Below, in pieces: positions 24,991 through 34,080 of a stretch of 64,000 bases of DNA. The DNA lies in contig CP097899.1 in the NCBI GenBank assembly GCA_023639215.1, positions 131,501 through 195,500 on the forward strand. Direction: 5' to 3'. Origin of the DNA: Candidatus Pristimantibacillus lignocellulolyticus. Its GTDB lineage: Bacteria; Bacillota; Bacilli; Paenibacillales; Paenibacillaceae. Each line of letters begins with the position of its first letter. Position 1 is the first letter of the stretch. The position numbers and the translations under genes were made by a program. Under the pieces are notes generated by a model. The model was not told the origin of the DNA, ran no database searches, and saw only the letters and a program-made list of their open reading frames with translations.

Positions 24991-27585
24991 ATGGCAGTAA
25001 GAGAGTCGAAACTCCAACATTTCAATAAAGATGATCTGCATATTCAACTATGTATTGAGCGCGCAGGCATAGCTGCCCAGCAATTTAGTACGATGGGCCA
25101 AGAACATATCGATGAAATTGTTCAACGTATGGCACTTGCAGGAATAAATCGACATATGGAACTTGCAAAGCTTGAGCTTGACGAGACCAACCGTGGTGTA
25201 TTCGAAGATAAAATTATGAAGAATATGAATGCCACGGAGAGCATTTATCATCAATTGAAATATATGAAAACGGTTGGAGAAATCGAGAACAATCAGTATG
25301 AGCAATACAAAGTAATTGCTGAGCCAATCGGTACAATTGTTTCCTTAATTACCGAAGTCTCACCTGTTGCTACTACATTGTTTCAATGTTTAGTTGCGGT
25401 GAAAACGCGTAATCCGATTATCTTTGTTTTCCAAAAAGAAGTGACTCATTGTGGCATTGAAGCTGTTCAAAGTGTTCGCGATGCAGCAATCCTCACTGGG
25501 GCTCCAGCATTTTGCATTCAATGGGTTGATCAATCCACTCATGCAGCTACACTAGAATTAATGTCCCACGAAGATGTTGCATTAGTTATTTCCAATGGGG
25601 ATGATCTATTATTGAAAACGGCTAAACAACTAGGAAAATCAACATTAAGTGTCTCTTATGGAAACGTTCCTTGCTATATTGAACGTTCTGCAGATTTGAA
25701 ACAGGCTATTACAGATCTAATATTATCTAAAAATTTTGACAATAGTATGATGTTCACCTCTGAGCAAGCACTATTAGTAGATCAACATATATATAATCAA
25801 GTGGTACGTATGATGAAAGTGTTAGGATGTCACTTCATTGACTTAGACGAAAGTACTAAGCTAATGAATCACATCTATAGCGAGCAAGGTAATCTCAATA
25901 ATAATTATATCGGCAAATCAGCAATAGAAATTGCCCATGCCGCTGAGTTAGACATACCTGAGGATACGAAACTAATCATTGTTCCACAACAATTTGTTGG
26001 TGCATCATTCCCTTTTTCAGGAGTAAAAGCTTGTCCGATTCTAGCACTGTACATTGTAGAAGATGCTGACATGGCAATTACGTTATCTCAGCAACTTATT
26101 GCATTAGCACATGGTAAACATTCGGCTATCATTCATAGCCATAATGAGCAAATCATTCAGAAATTCAGTCAGCGTTTATCTAGTAATCGGGTCATCGTCA
26201 ATGCACCATCGATTCAAGCAGCAATGAGTAATCAAGATCGTGAACAGTTGCCATTCGCATCATTTGGTTATCAATCATCAACAAATCATCAGCGAATGAA
26301 TAGTGAGCTACTTCACCTTAAACATGTCTCTAATCGAAATGTAGATATGCAATGGTTCAAAATACCACCTAAGTTGTATTTCTCAGCTGGCGCTACACAG
26401 TATTTGACGAAAATGCCTGATATTCATCGGATCATCATCATCACCGATCAGCGTATGGAAGAGCTAGGGTATGTAGATAAAGTCCAATACTTCCTACGCA
26501 AACGTAGTGATCCTGTGCAGATAGAGATTTTTACCGAAGTAGAACACGAGCCTACGATAGATATCGTAATGCAAGGTACTGATCGCATGAACGCTTTTCA
26601 ACCAGATTGTATTATCGCGCTTGGTGGTGGTTCTGCTATCGATGCAGCCAAAGCGATGTGGTTATTCTATGAAAGCCCTGAAACAAACTTTGACACGATC
26701 AAAATGAAATTTATGAATATTCGTAATCGAGTATACAAATATCCACATCTTGGTAAGCGAGCTAAGCTAGTCGCTATTCCGACAACATCAGGTACCGGAT
26801 CTGAAGTAACATCTTTTGCTACGATTACAGATGTGAGCAAAGGTCATTCCAAATATCCGTTAGCAGATTATGAATTAACACCTGATGTAGCAATTATCGA
26901 TTCAGAATATACCGCTTCTCTCTCACCAAAAGTAATTGGAGATACCGGTATGGATGTTTTGACTCATGCTATAGAAGCTTATGTTTCCATCATGGCGAAT
27001 GATTTTAGCGATGGTCTAGCTATTAAGGCTATTCAATTAGTCATTGAGAATCTAGAAAAATCGCATGCTATAGCAGATCCAGTTGCACGTGAAAAAATGC
27101 ATAACGCATCAACCATTGCAGGGATGGCATTTTCTAATGCATTTCTTGGTATATGTCATAGCCTATCTCATAAATTCAGTGCGGAATTTCAATTGCCGCA
27201 TGGTCGAGTCAATGCGATTCTGTTGCCTCATATTATTCGTTACAATGCTTCTCGGCCAACCAAGTTTCAAAATTTCTCAAACTATAAGCATTTCCAAGCT
27301 GATGTACGTTATGCAGAAATCGCTCGGTTAGCTGGATTACCTGCACATTCTACAACAGAAGGTGTGAATAGTTTAATTCTATGTGTTAGGCAGCTTAATC
27401 GTTCACTTGGTATACCTGAAAGCTTCGAGCAATGTGGCATCTCAGCAGTTTCATTTGACTCAAAAGTTGAATATCTTGCCGAGCGAGCATTCGAGGATCA
27501 GTACACGAATTATAATCCAAGACTCCCATTAGTATCTGAGCTTTCTCAACTATACCGTCAAGCTTTCTATGGTGAATTTCTATAA
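24991..27585 (+). CDS. adhE: AdhE-type aldehyde-alcohol dehydrogenase, ALDH half degenerate
   Basis: An 864-residue protein with the AdhE two-domain layout. The C-terminal iron-dependent alcohol dehydrogenase (from about 450) looks intact: GGGSAIDAAK for NAD, TTSGTGSEVTSFATI, and the metal ligands in DVLTHAIEAY, CHSLSHKF and LPHGRVN. The N-terminal aldehyde dehydrogenase half does not: at the position of the catalytic cysteine (ICASEQ in AdhE) it reads MFTSEQ, with Phe255 in place of Cys, and the cofactor blocks are also altered (NGDDLLLK for GG[AP]GMVK, SVSYGN for GVG[AP]GN). So acetaldehyde could be reduced to ethanol, but acetyl-CoA reduction is doubtful. First gene of an operon with pflB and pflA; RBS AAGGAGTG. 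Confidence 0.92.
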   Translation: MAVRESKLQHFNKDDLHIQLCIERAGIAAQQFSTMGQEHIDEIVQRMALAGINRHMELAKLELDETNRGVFEDKIMKNMNATESIYHQLKYMKTVGEIENNQYEQYKVIAEPIGTIVSLITEVSPVATTLFQCLVAVKTRNPIIFVFQKEVTHCGIEAVQSVRDAAILTGAPAFCIQWVDQSTHAATLELMSHEDVALVISNGDDLLLKTAKQLGKSTLSVSYGNVPCYIERSADLKQAITDLILSKNFDNSMMFTSEQALLVDQHIYNQVVRMMKVLGCHFIDLDESTKLMNHIYSEQGNLNNNYIGKSAIEIAHAAELDIPEDTKLIIVPQQFVGASFPFSGVKACPILALYIVEDADMAITLSQQLIALAHGKHSAIIHSHNEQIIQKFSQRLSSNRVIVNAPSIQAAMSNQDREQLPFASFGYQSSTNHQRMNSELLHLKHVSNRNVDMQWFKIPPKLYFSAGATQYLTKMPDIHRIIIITDQRMEELGYVDKVQYFLRKRSDPVQIEIFTEVEHEPTIDIVMQGTDRMNAFQPDCIIALGGGSAIDAAKAMWLFYESPETNFDTIKMKFMNIRNRVYKYPHLGKRAKLVAIPTTSGTGSEVTSFATITDVSKGHSKYPLADYELTPDVAIIDSEYTASLSPKVIGDTGMDVLTHAIEAYVSIMANDFSDGLAIKAIQLVIENLEKSHAIADPVAREKMHNASTIAGMAFSNAFLGICHSLSHKFSAEFQLPHGRVNAILLPHIIRYNASRPTKFQNFSNYKHFQADVRYAEIARLAGLPAHSTTEGVNSLILCVRQLNRSLGIPESFEQCGISAVSFDSKVEYLAERAFEDQYTNYNPRLPLVSELSQLYRQAFYGEFL

Positions 27586-27623
27586 TTATACTTCAGCAGC
27601 AACATGACTAGGAGGAATTAATA

Positions 27624-29885
27624 ATGAGCACATTAGACACAGTATCAGGTAATGTAGTAGCATGGCGTAACTTTGAAGAGGGACAATGGACAATTGGTAT
27701 CGATGTGAGAGATTTCATCGTGCGCAATATGACATCCTATCTAGGTAATGAGCAGTTTTTAGCTCCTGCAACTGAAGCCACTAACAAGCTTTGGGATCGA
27801 ATTAGTCAACTATCTCGCGAAGAAATAGCACGCGGTGGCGTTTGGGATGTGGATACAACAACAGTATCTACCATTACTTCTCATGGAGCTGGATATATCG
27901 ATCAAGACCTTGAACAAATCGTTGGGGTTCAAACGGATGCTCCATTCAAACGTTCAGTCCAACCATTCGGTGGTATTAAGATGGTCGTAGATGCATGCAA
28001 AGCCTATGGATATGAAATTCCACAAGAGCTTATCGATGTGTTCACTACTATTCGTAAAACGCATAACCAAGGTGTATTTGATGCATATACTCCTGAGATG
28101 AGACTTGCTCGTAAAACAGGTATTATTACTGGACTACCAGATGCATATGGTCGTGGTCGTATCATTGGTGATTATCGTCGCGTTGCATTGTATGGTGTTG
28201 ATCATCTTATTCAATGTAAATTAGCAGACAAAACATTAACAGATGCTGCACCAATGAATGAAGACACAATTCGTGAACGTGAAGAGCATTCTGAACAAAT
28301 TCGTTCCCTTCAAGAGTTGAAAGAAATGGCTGCCACTTATGGCTATGACATCTCTCGTCCTGCGGAAAATGCAAAAGAAGCGATTCAATGGTTATACTTC
28401 GCTTATCTTGCTGCCATTAAAGAGCAAAATGGCGCTGCAATGAGCTTAGGTCGTGTTTCTACATTTGTCGATATCTATATAGAACGTGATCTACAAGAAG
28501 GTAAATTAACTGAGCAAGAAGCACAACAACTTGTGGATCACTTCGTTATGAAATTACGTATCGTGAAATTCCTTCGTACACCTGATTACAATGAATTATT
28601 TAGTGGTGACCCAACTTGGGTAACAGAATCTATTGGTGGAATTACTAGTGAAGGTATTCCGATGGTTACGAAATCTTCTTATCGTATACTGCATACATTG
28701 TATACGCTTGGGCCATCTCCTGAACCGAACTTAACAGTGCTTTGGTCTAATGATCTACCAGATGCATTCAAAAAATATTGTGCAAAAGTATCCATTGAAA
28801 CAAGTTCCATTCAGTATGAAAATGATGATCTCATGCGACCAAAATTCGGCGATGACTATGGCATTGCCTGCTGTGTATCTGCGATGCGAATCGGCAAGCA
28901 AATGCAATTTTTCGGTGCAAGAGCTAACTTAGCTAAAGCGTTGTTATATGCTATTAACGGCGGCGTTGACGAGAAAATGAACATCGCGATCGTTTCTGCA
29001 GCACTTCCAGCTATTCAATCCGAAGTGCTTGATTATGAAGAAGTCATGCAACGCTATGATCATGTACTAGATTGGCTTGCAGGACTATACATTAATACGT
29101 TGAATGTCATTCATTATATGCATGATAAATATAGCTATGAAAGATTAGAATTCGCGCTTCATGATCGCGAAATTCTACGCACGATGGCATGCGGTATTGC
29201 TGGTCTATCCGTCGTTACAGATAGCTTAAGCGCTATTAAATTCGCTAAAGTATATCCGATTCGTAATGAGCAAGGTATTGCTGTTGATTTCCGTACGGAA
29301 GGCGAATATCCTCAATACGGTAACAATGATGATCGCGTTGACCAAATAGCTGTAGATCTTGTTCATCGCTTTATGGAGAAACTAAGAAAGCATCCAACTT
29401 ATCGCAATGCAATTACGACGCAGTCTGTGCTTACGATTACTTCTAATGTTGTATATGGTAAGAAAACTGGTACAACACCAGATGGCCGTAAAGCAGGTGA
29501 ACCATTCGCACCAGGTGCTAACCCAATGCATGGTCGTGATCGTAAAGGAGCACTAGCATCTCTGACAAGTGTTGCAAAACTACCCTATGACGATTCACTT
29601 GATGGTATTTCTAACACATTCTCAATTGTCGGTCGTGCACTTGGTAAAGATGAAGCTACTCAGAAAAACAACTTAACTTCACTATTAGACACTTATATGT
29701 ATCAAAATGCACATCATCTTAATGTGAACGTATTTGACCGGGAGACATTGCAAGATGCAATGGAACATCCAGAACTGTATCCTCAACTAACGGTTCGTGT
29801 ATCTGGTTATGCAGTTAACTTTATTAAGCTGACGAAGGAGCAACAGCTTGAGGTCATTAGTCGTACGTTCCACGGAGAAATGTAA
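27624..29885 (+). CDS. pflB: Formate acetyltransferase (pyruvate formate-lyase)
   Basis: A 753-residue glycyl radical enzyme that splits pyruvate plus CoA into acetyl-CoA and formate under anaerobic conditions. The active-site pair Cys416-Cys417 is in YGIACCVSAM, and the radical glycine Gly728 is in TVRVSGYAVNF, 25 residues before the end as in E. coli PflB. It starts 38 bases after adhE behind TAGGAGGAATTAATA, and its stop overlaps the pflA start (TAATG). Expression is expected from the Fnr-type promoter ahead of adhE. Confidence 0.98.
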   Translation: MSTLDTVSGNVVAWRNFEEGQWTIGIDVRDFIVRNMTSYLGNEQFLAPATEATNKLWDRISQLSREEIARGGVWDVDTTTVSTITSHGAGYIDQDLEQIVGVQTDAPFKRSVQPFGGIKMVVDACKAYGYEIPQELIDVFTTIRKTHNQGVFDAYTPEMRLARKTGIITGLPDAYGRGRIIGDYRRVALYGVDHLIQCKLADKTLTDAAPMNEDTIREREEHSEQIRSLQELKEMAATYGYDISRPAENAKEAIQWLYFAYLAAIKEQNGAAMSLGRVSTFVDIYIERDLQEGKLTEQEAQQLVDHFVMKLRIVKFLRTPDYNELFSGDPTWVTESIGGITSEGIPMVTKSSYRILHTLYTLGPSPEPNLTVLWSNDLPDAFKKYCAKVSIETSSIQYENDDLMRPKFGDDYGIACCVSAMRIGKQMQFFGARANLAKALLYAINGGVDEKMNIAIVSAALPAIQSEVLDYEEVMQRYDHVLDWLAGLYINTLNVIHYMHDKYSYERLEFALHDREILRTMACGIAGLSVVTDSLSAIKFAKVYPIRNEQGIAVDFRTEGEYPQYGNNDDRVDQIAVDLVHRFMEKLRKHPTYRNAITTQSVLTITSNVVYGKKTGTTPDGRKAGEPFAPGANPMHGRDRKGALASLTSVAKLPYDDSLDGISNTFSIVGRALGKDEATQKNNLTSLLDTYMYQNAHHLNVNVFDRETLQDAMEHPELYPQLTVRVSGYAVNFIKLTKEQQLEVISRTFHGEM

Positions 29886-30664
29886 TGACTGATCTAGCAA
29901 AACAAATAGAACATGATCGTCATATGAAAGGACGTATTCACTCCTTCGAAACGTTCGGAACTGTTGATGGTCCTGGCATTAGGTTCGTACTCTTCATGCA
30001 AGGTTGTGCACTTCGTTGTCAGTTCTGTCATAATCCAGATACATGGGATATGACAACTGGAAAAGTGATGACAGTAGATGAAGTCATTGCAGAAATCGAA
30101 CCTTATCTCGCTTATTATCGTTCTTCTGGCGGCGGAGTCACTTTCTCAGGTGGCGAACCATCACTACAAGCTCCTTTTCTTGCAGCACTAGGTAGAGAAT
30201 TAAAACGGAGACATCAGCTTCATATTACGATGGATTCATCTGGATTTTGCGAGCCATCTCATCTCGACTCAACGAGATTATTAGATGTTCTTGATCTAAT
30301 CTTGCTTGATCTAAAATTAGTGAATGAACAGAAGCATAAGATACTAACAACTCAATCTAATGAGCGTATCTTAAGAATGGCTCGTCATGTAACTGATTAT
30401 GGTACAAAATTATGGATTAGACATGTTGTTCTTCCAGGCATTACAACTGATCCAGATGATGTTGATGCACTTGCACATATGGTCGCTAGTATGCCTACTG
30501 TAGAAAAGATCGAGCTATTACCATATCATGAAATGGGTAAATTCAAGTGGCAAAGTCTTGGATTAGACTATGAGCTTGACCATGTTCGTCCTCCAACTGG
30601 GGAGCAAATGGCAAGCATCAAGCAACAACTTGAATCATCTTTGAACATTCCGGTTATTATCTAA
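29885..30664 (+). CDS. pflA: Pyruvate formate-lyase activating enzyme
   Basis: A 259-residue radical SAM enzyme that installs the glycyl radical in PflB. The cluster motif Cys41-x3-Cys45-x2-Cys48 lies in QGCALRCQFCHNPDTWD, and the SAM-binding GGE motif in GGVTFSGGEPSLQ. Length matches the family (about 245-260). The start ATG shares one base with the pflB stop codon, with GGAG seven bases upstream, so the two are coupled. A strong terminator ends the operon. Confidence 0.98.
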   Translation: MTDLAKQIEHDRHMKGRIHSFETFGTVDGPGIRFVLFMQGCALRCQFCHNPDTWDMTTGKVMTVDEVIAEIEPYLAYYRSSGGGVTFSGGEPSLQAPFLAALGRELKRRHQLHITMDSSGFCEPSHLDSTRLLDVLDLILLDLKLVNEQKHKILTTQSNERILRMARHVTDYGTKLWIRHVVLPGITTDPDDVDALAHMVASMPTVEKIELLPYHEMGKFKWQSLGLDYELDHVRPPTGEQMASIKQQLESSLNIPVII

Positions 30665-30683
30665 ATATTATTTTCCGAAAAAT

Positions 30684-30724
30684 AAATCCTCCTACATCAC
30701 TTTCAATGTGAAGTAGGAGGATTT
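30684..30724. terminator. Bidirectional terminator
   Basis: A 12-bp perfect stem AAATCCTCCTAC with GTAGGAGGATTT, extended by TCAC/GTGA, with T runs on both strands. It separates pflA from the convergent exporter operon. Confidence 0.9.
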
Positions 30725-30772
30725 TATTGTTTTCTGCATATTTTCATTTCAAGATAAATAAGTTGCTGCTCA

Positions 30773-31972
30773 TTATTCGTAGCGCAAAGCCTCAATAGGA
30801 TGTAATTTCGAAGCTTTATTGGCAGGGTAGAAACCAAAAAATACACCCACACTAGATGAGAATACAAATGCAATAACAATTGCCTTGATGGAAATAACAT
30901 AAGGCCATCCTGAAGCAATAGAATAGATATAAGATGCTAATAAACCAAATAATATACCAACAACTCCACCGATGAACGATAGCAGCATCGATTCAATAAG
31001 AAATTGAATACGAATGGCATTCGGTGTCGCTCCGATAGCTTTACGTATTCCAATTTCTCTTGTTCGTTCGGTAACCGATACGAGCATAATATTCATAACA
31101 CCAATTCCACCAACAATTAGAGATATAGCTGCGATAGAACCTATGATGAGTTGAATAATTCCAAACGTACTTGTAATCATCTGTTCATTCTCTTGTGCAG
31201 TAACGGACTGATATATCGATAATGGAACGTGATGTCGTTCTGCCATAAGACTAGATAAATCCTTAATTGCCCTCTCTATATTAGTTGGATCAGCGGCAGT
31301 TACTTCTAAGTAGTCAAATCGACTACTGGTTCCATCATTAGCTGTAGGTAATGCCTCTAGTGGAATATACGCAAAAAATTGTTCTCCTCCGATATTTCCA
31401 AGAACGCTTTTCTTAGCATCATAAACTCCAATAACTTTGAATTGCCCTTGTTCAAAATTTATCTTTCTTTGAATCGCTTGTTCTGGTGAGCCAAATAATT
31501 TTGTTGCTGCCTCTTTATCAATAACGATAACCTTTTGCCTTGTACTGACTTCTTGTGCTTGAAGATAGCGACCTGCTATCATATTCATATTTATCATTTT
31601 CACAATATCTGCAGTAGTTGCAGTGACTGAAAATTTCACTTTATCTAATTTATTTTTACCTTCTAAATTATAAAATTGTGAAACTGCAGCATGACTAATA
31701 CTACTTAATTTGTTTATTTCTTTAATATCATTTATCCGGAACATGGCATTTGGATAGTTGGAAGTATCTGTTGCATCGGGATATATTAGAAAGTAACCGG
31801 GTTTATAGCTAGACATTGTATCCATCACAGATTTTTGTCCTGCTTGACCGATTGATACAACGGTAACAACCGCTGCAACACCAAAAACAATACCAATCAT
31901 TGTTAATAATGAGCGAAGCTTATTGACTCTCACATTATCGAATGCTAATCGAATCGTTTCCCATATATTCAT
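30773..31972 (-). CDS. MacB/YknZ-type ABC transporter permease
   Basis: A 399-residue permease with the MacB layout: N-terminal helix (LLTMIGIVFGVAAVVTVVSIG), an extracellular domain of about 200 residues, then three helices around the FtsX block VTERTREIGIRKAIGATPNAIRIQFL. It ends HPIEALRYE, the standard MacB C-terminus. It overlaps the ATPase gene by four bases (ATGA). With the membrane-fusion-type protein and ATPase it forms a tripartite exporter like YknXYZ, which in B. subtilis protects against the SDP killing peptide. Here the nearest small-peptide gene is directly upstream of the trio. Confidence 0.93.
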   Translation of the reverse strand: MNIWETIRLAFDNVRVNKLRSLLTMIGIVFGVAAVVTVVSIGQAGQKSVMDTMSSYKPGYFLIYPDATDTSNYPNAMFRINDIKEINKLSSISHAAVSQFYNLEGKNKLDKVKFSVTATTADIVKMINMNMIAGRYLQAQEVSTRQKVIVIDKEAATKLFGSPEQAIQRKINFEQGQFKVIGVYDAKKSVLGNIGGEQFFAYIPLEALPTANDGTSSRFDYLEVTAADPTNIERAIKDLSSLMAERHHVPLSIYQSVTAQENEQMITSTFGIIQLIIGSIAAISLIVGGIGVMNIMLVSVTERTREIGIRKAIGATPNAIRIQFLIESMLLSFIGGVVGILFGLLASYIYSIASGWPYVISIKAIVIAFVFSSSVGVFFGFYPANKASKLHPIEALRYE

Positions 31973-32655
31973 TGAAGATCACCATTTTTCGTATCTTTCT
32001 TCAGTTGTCCATCTTCAAACCACAATACCCGCTCCGCATGATCAGCAATGTTCTTTTCATGAGTTACTAATACAATTGTTGTACCTTCTGCATGTATTTG
32101 AGCAAATAAATCCATTACATCAATAGATGACTTCGTATCAAGATTACCTGTCGGTTCATCTGCTAGAAGAACTGGAGCATTCATCGTTAACGCTCTTGCA
32201 ATAGCAACTCTCTGACGTTGACCACCTGACAATTCACTTGGACGATGCTTTATACGGTTTTGTAATCCGACCTTTTCTAATAAATATAATGCGCGTTCAC
32301 GTCGCTTGGCTTTATCAATTCCAGCATACATCATCGGCAGCTCTACATTATGCAAGATCGATTGTCTACCAAGTAAATTGAAACTTTGAAATACGAAGCC
32401 TATTTTTTCATTTCGTAGCTTTGCTAATTGTGATTGTGATAGGGAGTCGACCTTCTCACCATCCAATATATACTCACCAGAAGACGGTGCATCTAGACAT
32501 CCAATCATATTCATTAATGTGGATTTCCCTGAGCCTGATGAACCCATAATTGCAATATATTCACCAGCTGGAACATGCAGTGAGACGTTATTGAGTGCAG
32601 TTACTTCAACTGATTCATTACGATAAACTTTATGTATATCCCGCATTACAATCAT
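31969..32655 (-). CDS. MacB/YknY-type ABC transporter ATPase
   Basis: A 228-residue ATPase with Walker A GSSGSGKSTLMN, signature LSGGQRQRVAIARAL, Walker B VLLADEPTGNLDT and H-loop LVTHE. It belongs to the LolD/MacB group. It overlaps the adaptor gene upstream and the permease gene downstream by four bases each, so the three products are made in a coupled way. Confidence 0.95.
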   Translation of the reverse strand: MIVMRDIHKVYRNESVEVTALNNVSLHVPAGEYIAIMGSSGSGKSTLMNMIGCLDAPSSGEYILDGEKVDSLSQSQLAKLRNEKIGFVFQSFNLLGRQSILHNVELPMMYAGIDKAKRRERALYLLEKVGLQNRIKHRPSELSGGQRQRVAIARALTMNAPVLLADEPTGNLDTKSSIDVMDLFAQIHAEGTTIVLVTHEKNIADHAERVLWFEDGQLKKDTKNGDLQ

Positions 32656-33713
32656 TTTACAGTCACCTTAATGCCATCTTTCAGAGAGGTCATTCCTTCA
32701 ATTACAATAACATCACCTTCTTGAATTCCAGTTGTTATTTCGATATGCGTATCATTCTCTTTACCTGTTGTTACAGCAACTTGATTCGCTATACCCTCTA
32801 TTACCTGATAAATATAAGCTTGGTCCAGTTGATAGAATACAGCCTCGATAGGTACCAGTAATCTCGGCTCATCGTCCAATGAGATTTCGACGGTAGCGTT
32901 ATAACCTGATCGTAAGCCAAGCTGCTCGCCATCAAGTGTGATAAGCATCTCTACAGATGCATCAGTACTACTACCTTGCATCGTTGCAAACGCGGATATA
33001 TATTGAATCTGTCCATCATAGATTTGAGAGAATGAATCACCAAGAATAGAAACCTCCATCCCTTCGCTCACCTTATTAGCTTCTATCTCGCTAATATAAG
33101 CCTTTACTTGATAGGAAGATACATCCTCAACTAAAAGTAGCGGACTACCTTGAACAATGTATTCTCCTTGCTGAACATGTAACTCACTCACTAGTCCTGC
33201 AGAAGTAGCAACTACCTCACGTTGTGCAATCTGTTTGTTATAGGAATCAATAAGCAGTTGACTACGTTCCACTTGCAAATCAAATTGAGCCACATCTAAT
33301 GGCGCAATATACCCCTCAGGATCTATTCTTTTTTGCTCCTTGAATCGTTGCTTATATTCCTCTTCTACCTGCGTTCGCTGTGCAACAATAATTTGTTGAT
33401 TAACCATCTCAAGCTTAATCTGTTCCTCATATTGCTCAATATTCATGCGCAATAATACTTGTCCGACTTCGATCATATCACCTTTACTTACTAGTAGCTC
33501 CTCCACTTGTCCACTAAGAGTAGCAAAATAGTTTTTTCGCTCAATAGGCTCTAATTTTCCATTTGCATAGAGCGTTTCAATTATTAATCCTTCCTCCGCA
33601 GAACTAACCGTTACCTCTTGATTGTTATTTATTTGCCTCGAATACAATACAACTGCTATCACTATAAGCGCTATTATTATTAATGTAGTCCAAATGATCT
33701 TTTTTCGCTTCAT
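32652..33713 (-). CDS. HlyD/MacA/YknX-type periplasmic adaptor-like protein
   Basis: About 353 residues: an N-terminal membrane anchor (KIIWTTLIIIALIVIAVVLYS), a biotinyl-lipoyl-like half (SGQVEELLVSKGDMIEVGQVLLRM), a short coiled coil of about 70 residues (QQIIVAQRTQVEEEYKQRF), the second lipoyl half (SELHVQQGEYIVQGSPLLLV) and beta-barrel domains ending GMTSLKDGIKV. In Gram-positives such proteins bridge the exporter to the outside face. I start it at ATG 33713 because AGGAG lies eight bases ahead; TTG 33731 falls before that site. Confidence 0.92.
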   Translation of the reverse strand: MKRKKIIWTTLIIIALIVIAVVLYSRQINNNQEVTVSSAEEGLIIETLYANGKLEPIERKNYFATLSGQVEELLVSKGDMIEVGQVLLRMNIEQYEEQIKLEMVNQQIIVAQRTQVEEEYKQRFKEQKRIDPEGYIAPLDVAQFDLQVERSQLLIDSYNKQIAQREVVATSAGLVSELHVQQGEYIVQGSPLLLVEDVSSYQVKAYISEIEANKVSEGMEVSILGDSFSQIYDGQIQYISAFATMQGSSTDASVEMLITLDGEQLGLRSGYNATVEISLDDEPRLLVPIEAVFYQLDQAYIYQVIEGIANQVAVTTGKENDTHIEITTGIQEGDVIVIEGMTSLKDGIKVTVK

Positions 33714-33808
33714 TATGCTACTCCTATTCAAATAACTTCGTTAAATCATCTATATTAAGTTCATTACTGAAATTAAGCATATAAATATTGCAACTAGAAC
33801 TTACAAAT

Positions 33809-33846
33809 AGAAGCAAGCTCAGGTTATGAACACCAAGCTTGCTTCT
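33809..33846 (-). terminator. Hairpin between the peptide gene and the exporter trio
   Basis: AGAAGCAAGCT pairs perfectly with AGCTTGCTTCT around a 16-nt loop, 10 bases after the peptide stop on the minus strand. No T run follows, so it may be a leaky terminator or an RNA-stabilising stem that makes peptide message more abundant than exporter message. Confidence 0.55.
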
Positions 33847-33855
33847 ACCTTGTAT

Positions 33856-33987
33856 TTACTTTGTTGGCATAGCACGTAACAATTCTTGTTTTTTCATCAC
33901 TTCAGCTATAGGTAATAATGAAATCTTACCAAGACCGCCAATTTTCTTTTGATCTTTAGGGTTATTCAATCCTTTTGGTGGAAACAT
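33856..33987 (-). CDS. Small cationic peptide, candidate exported/modified peptide precursor
   Basis: A 43-residue peptide opening MFPPKGLNNPKDQKKIGG and continuing LGKISLLPIAEVMKKQELL to a PTK end. It has eight Lys, one Arg and three acidic residues. The ribosome binding site AAGGAGGTGAT is a full complement to the 16S tail, the strongest in the window, so heavy translation is expected. A Gly-Gly pair at 17-18 would separate an 18-residue leader from a 25-residue amphipathic core, although the leader lacks the usual ELxxIxGG pattern. It lies between a GNAT-like gene with a cNMP-domain ABC exporter upstream and a MacAB-like exporter downstream. I know of no named family; a RiPP, killing peptide or pheromone precursor is inference from context. 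Confidence 0.7.
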   Translation of the reverse strand: MFPPKGLNNPKDQKKIGGLGKISLLPIAEVMKKQELLRAMPTK

Positions 33988-34032
33988 TTATATCACCTCC
34001 TTAACGTTTACTACCAATTTATGTATCTTAAT

Positions 34033-34062
34033 TTTATACAATAAAGGTAGTTAAATCTGTAA
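34033..34062 (-). promoter_or_regulatory. Possible promoter of the small peptide gene
   Basis: On the minus strand TTACAG (34057-34062) and TATAAA (34033-34038) are 18 bp apart, about 45 bases before the peptide start. It would let the peptide be expressed apart from the genes upstream. Confidence 0.35.
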
Positions 34063-34080
34063 TACACGTCACAATTTATT

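Noticed and set aside
33724..33780. 18-codon frame opening MLNFSNELNIDD between the peptide gene and the exporter adaptor
   Set aside because: It looks a little like a RiPP leader but has no ribosome binding site and ends inside the adaptor's own site; kept out of the feature list.
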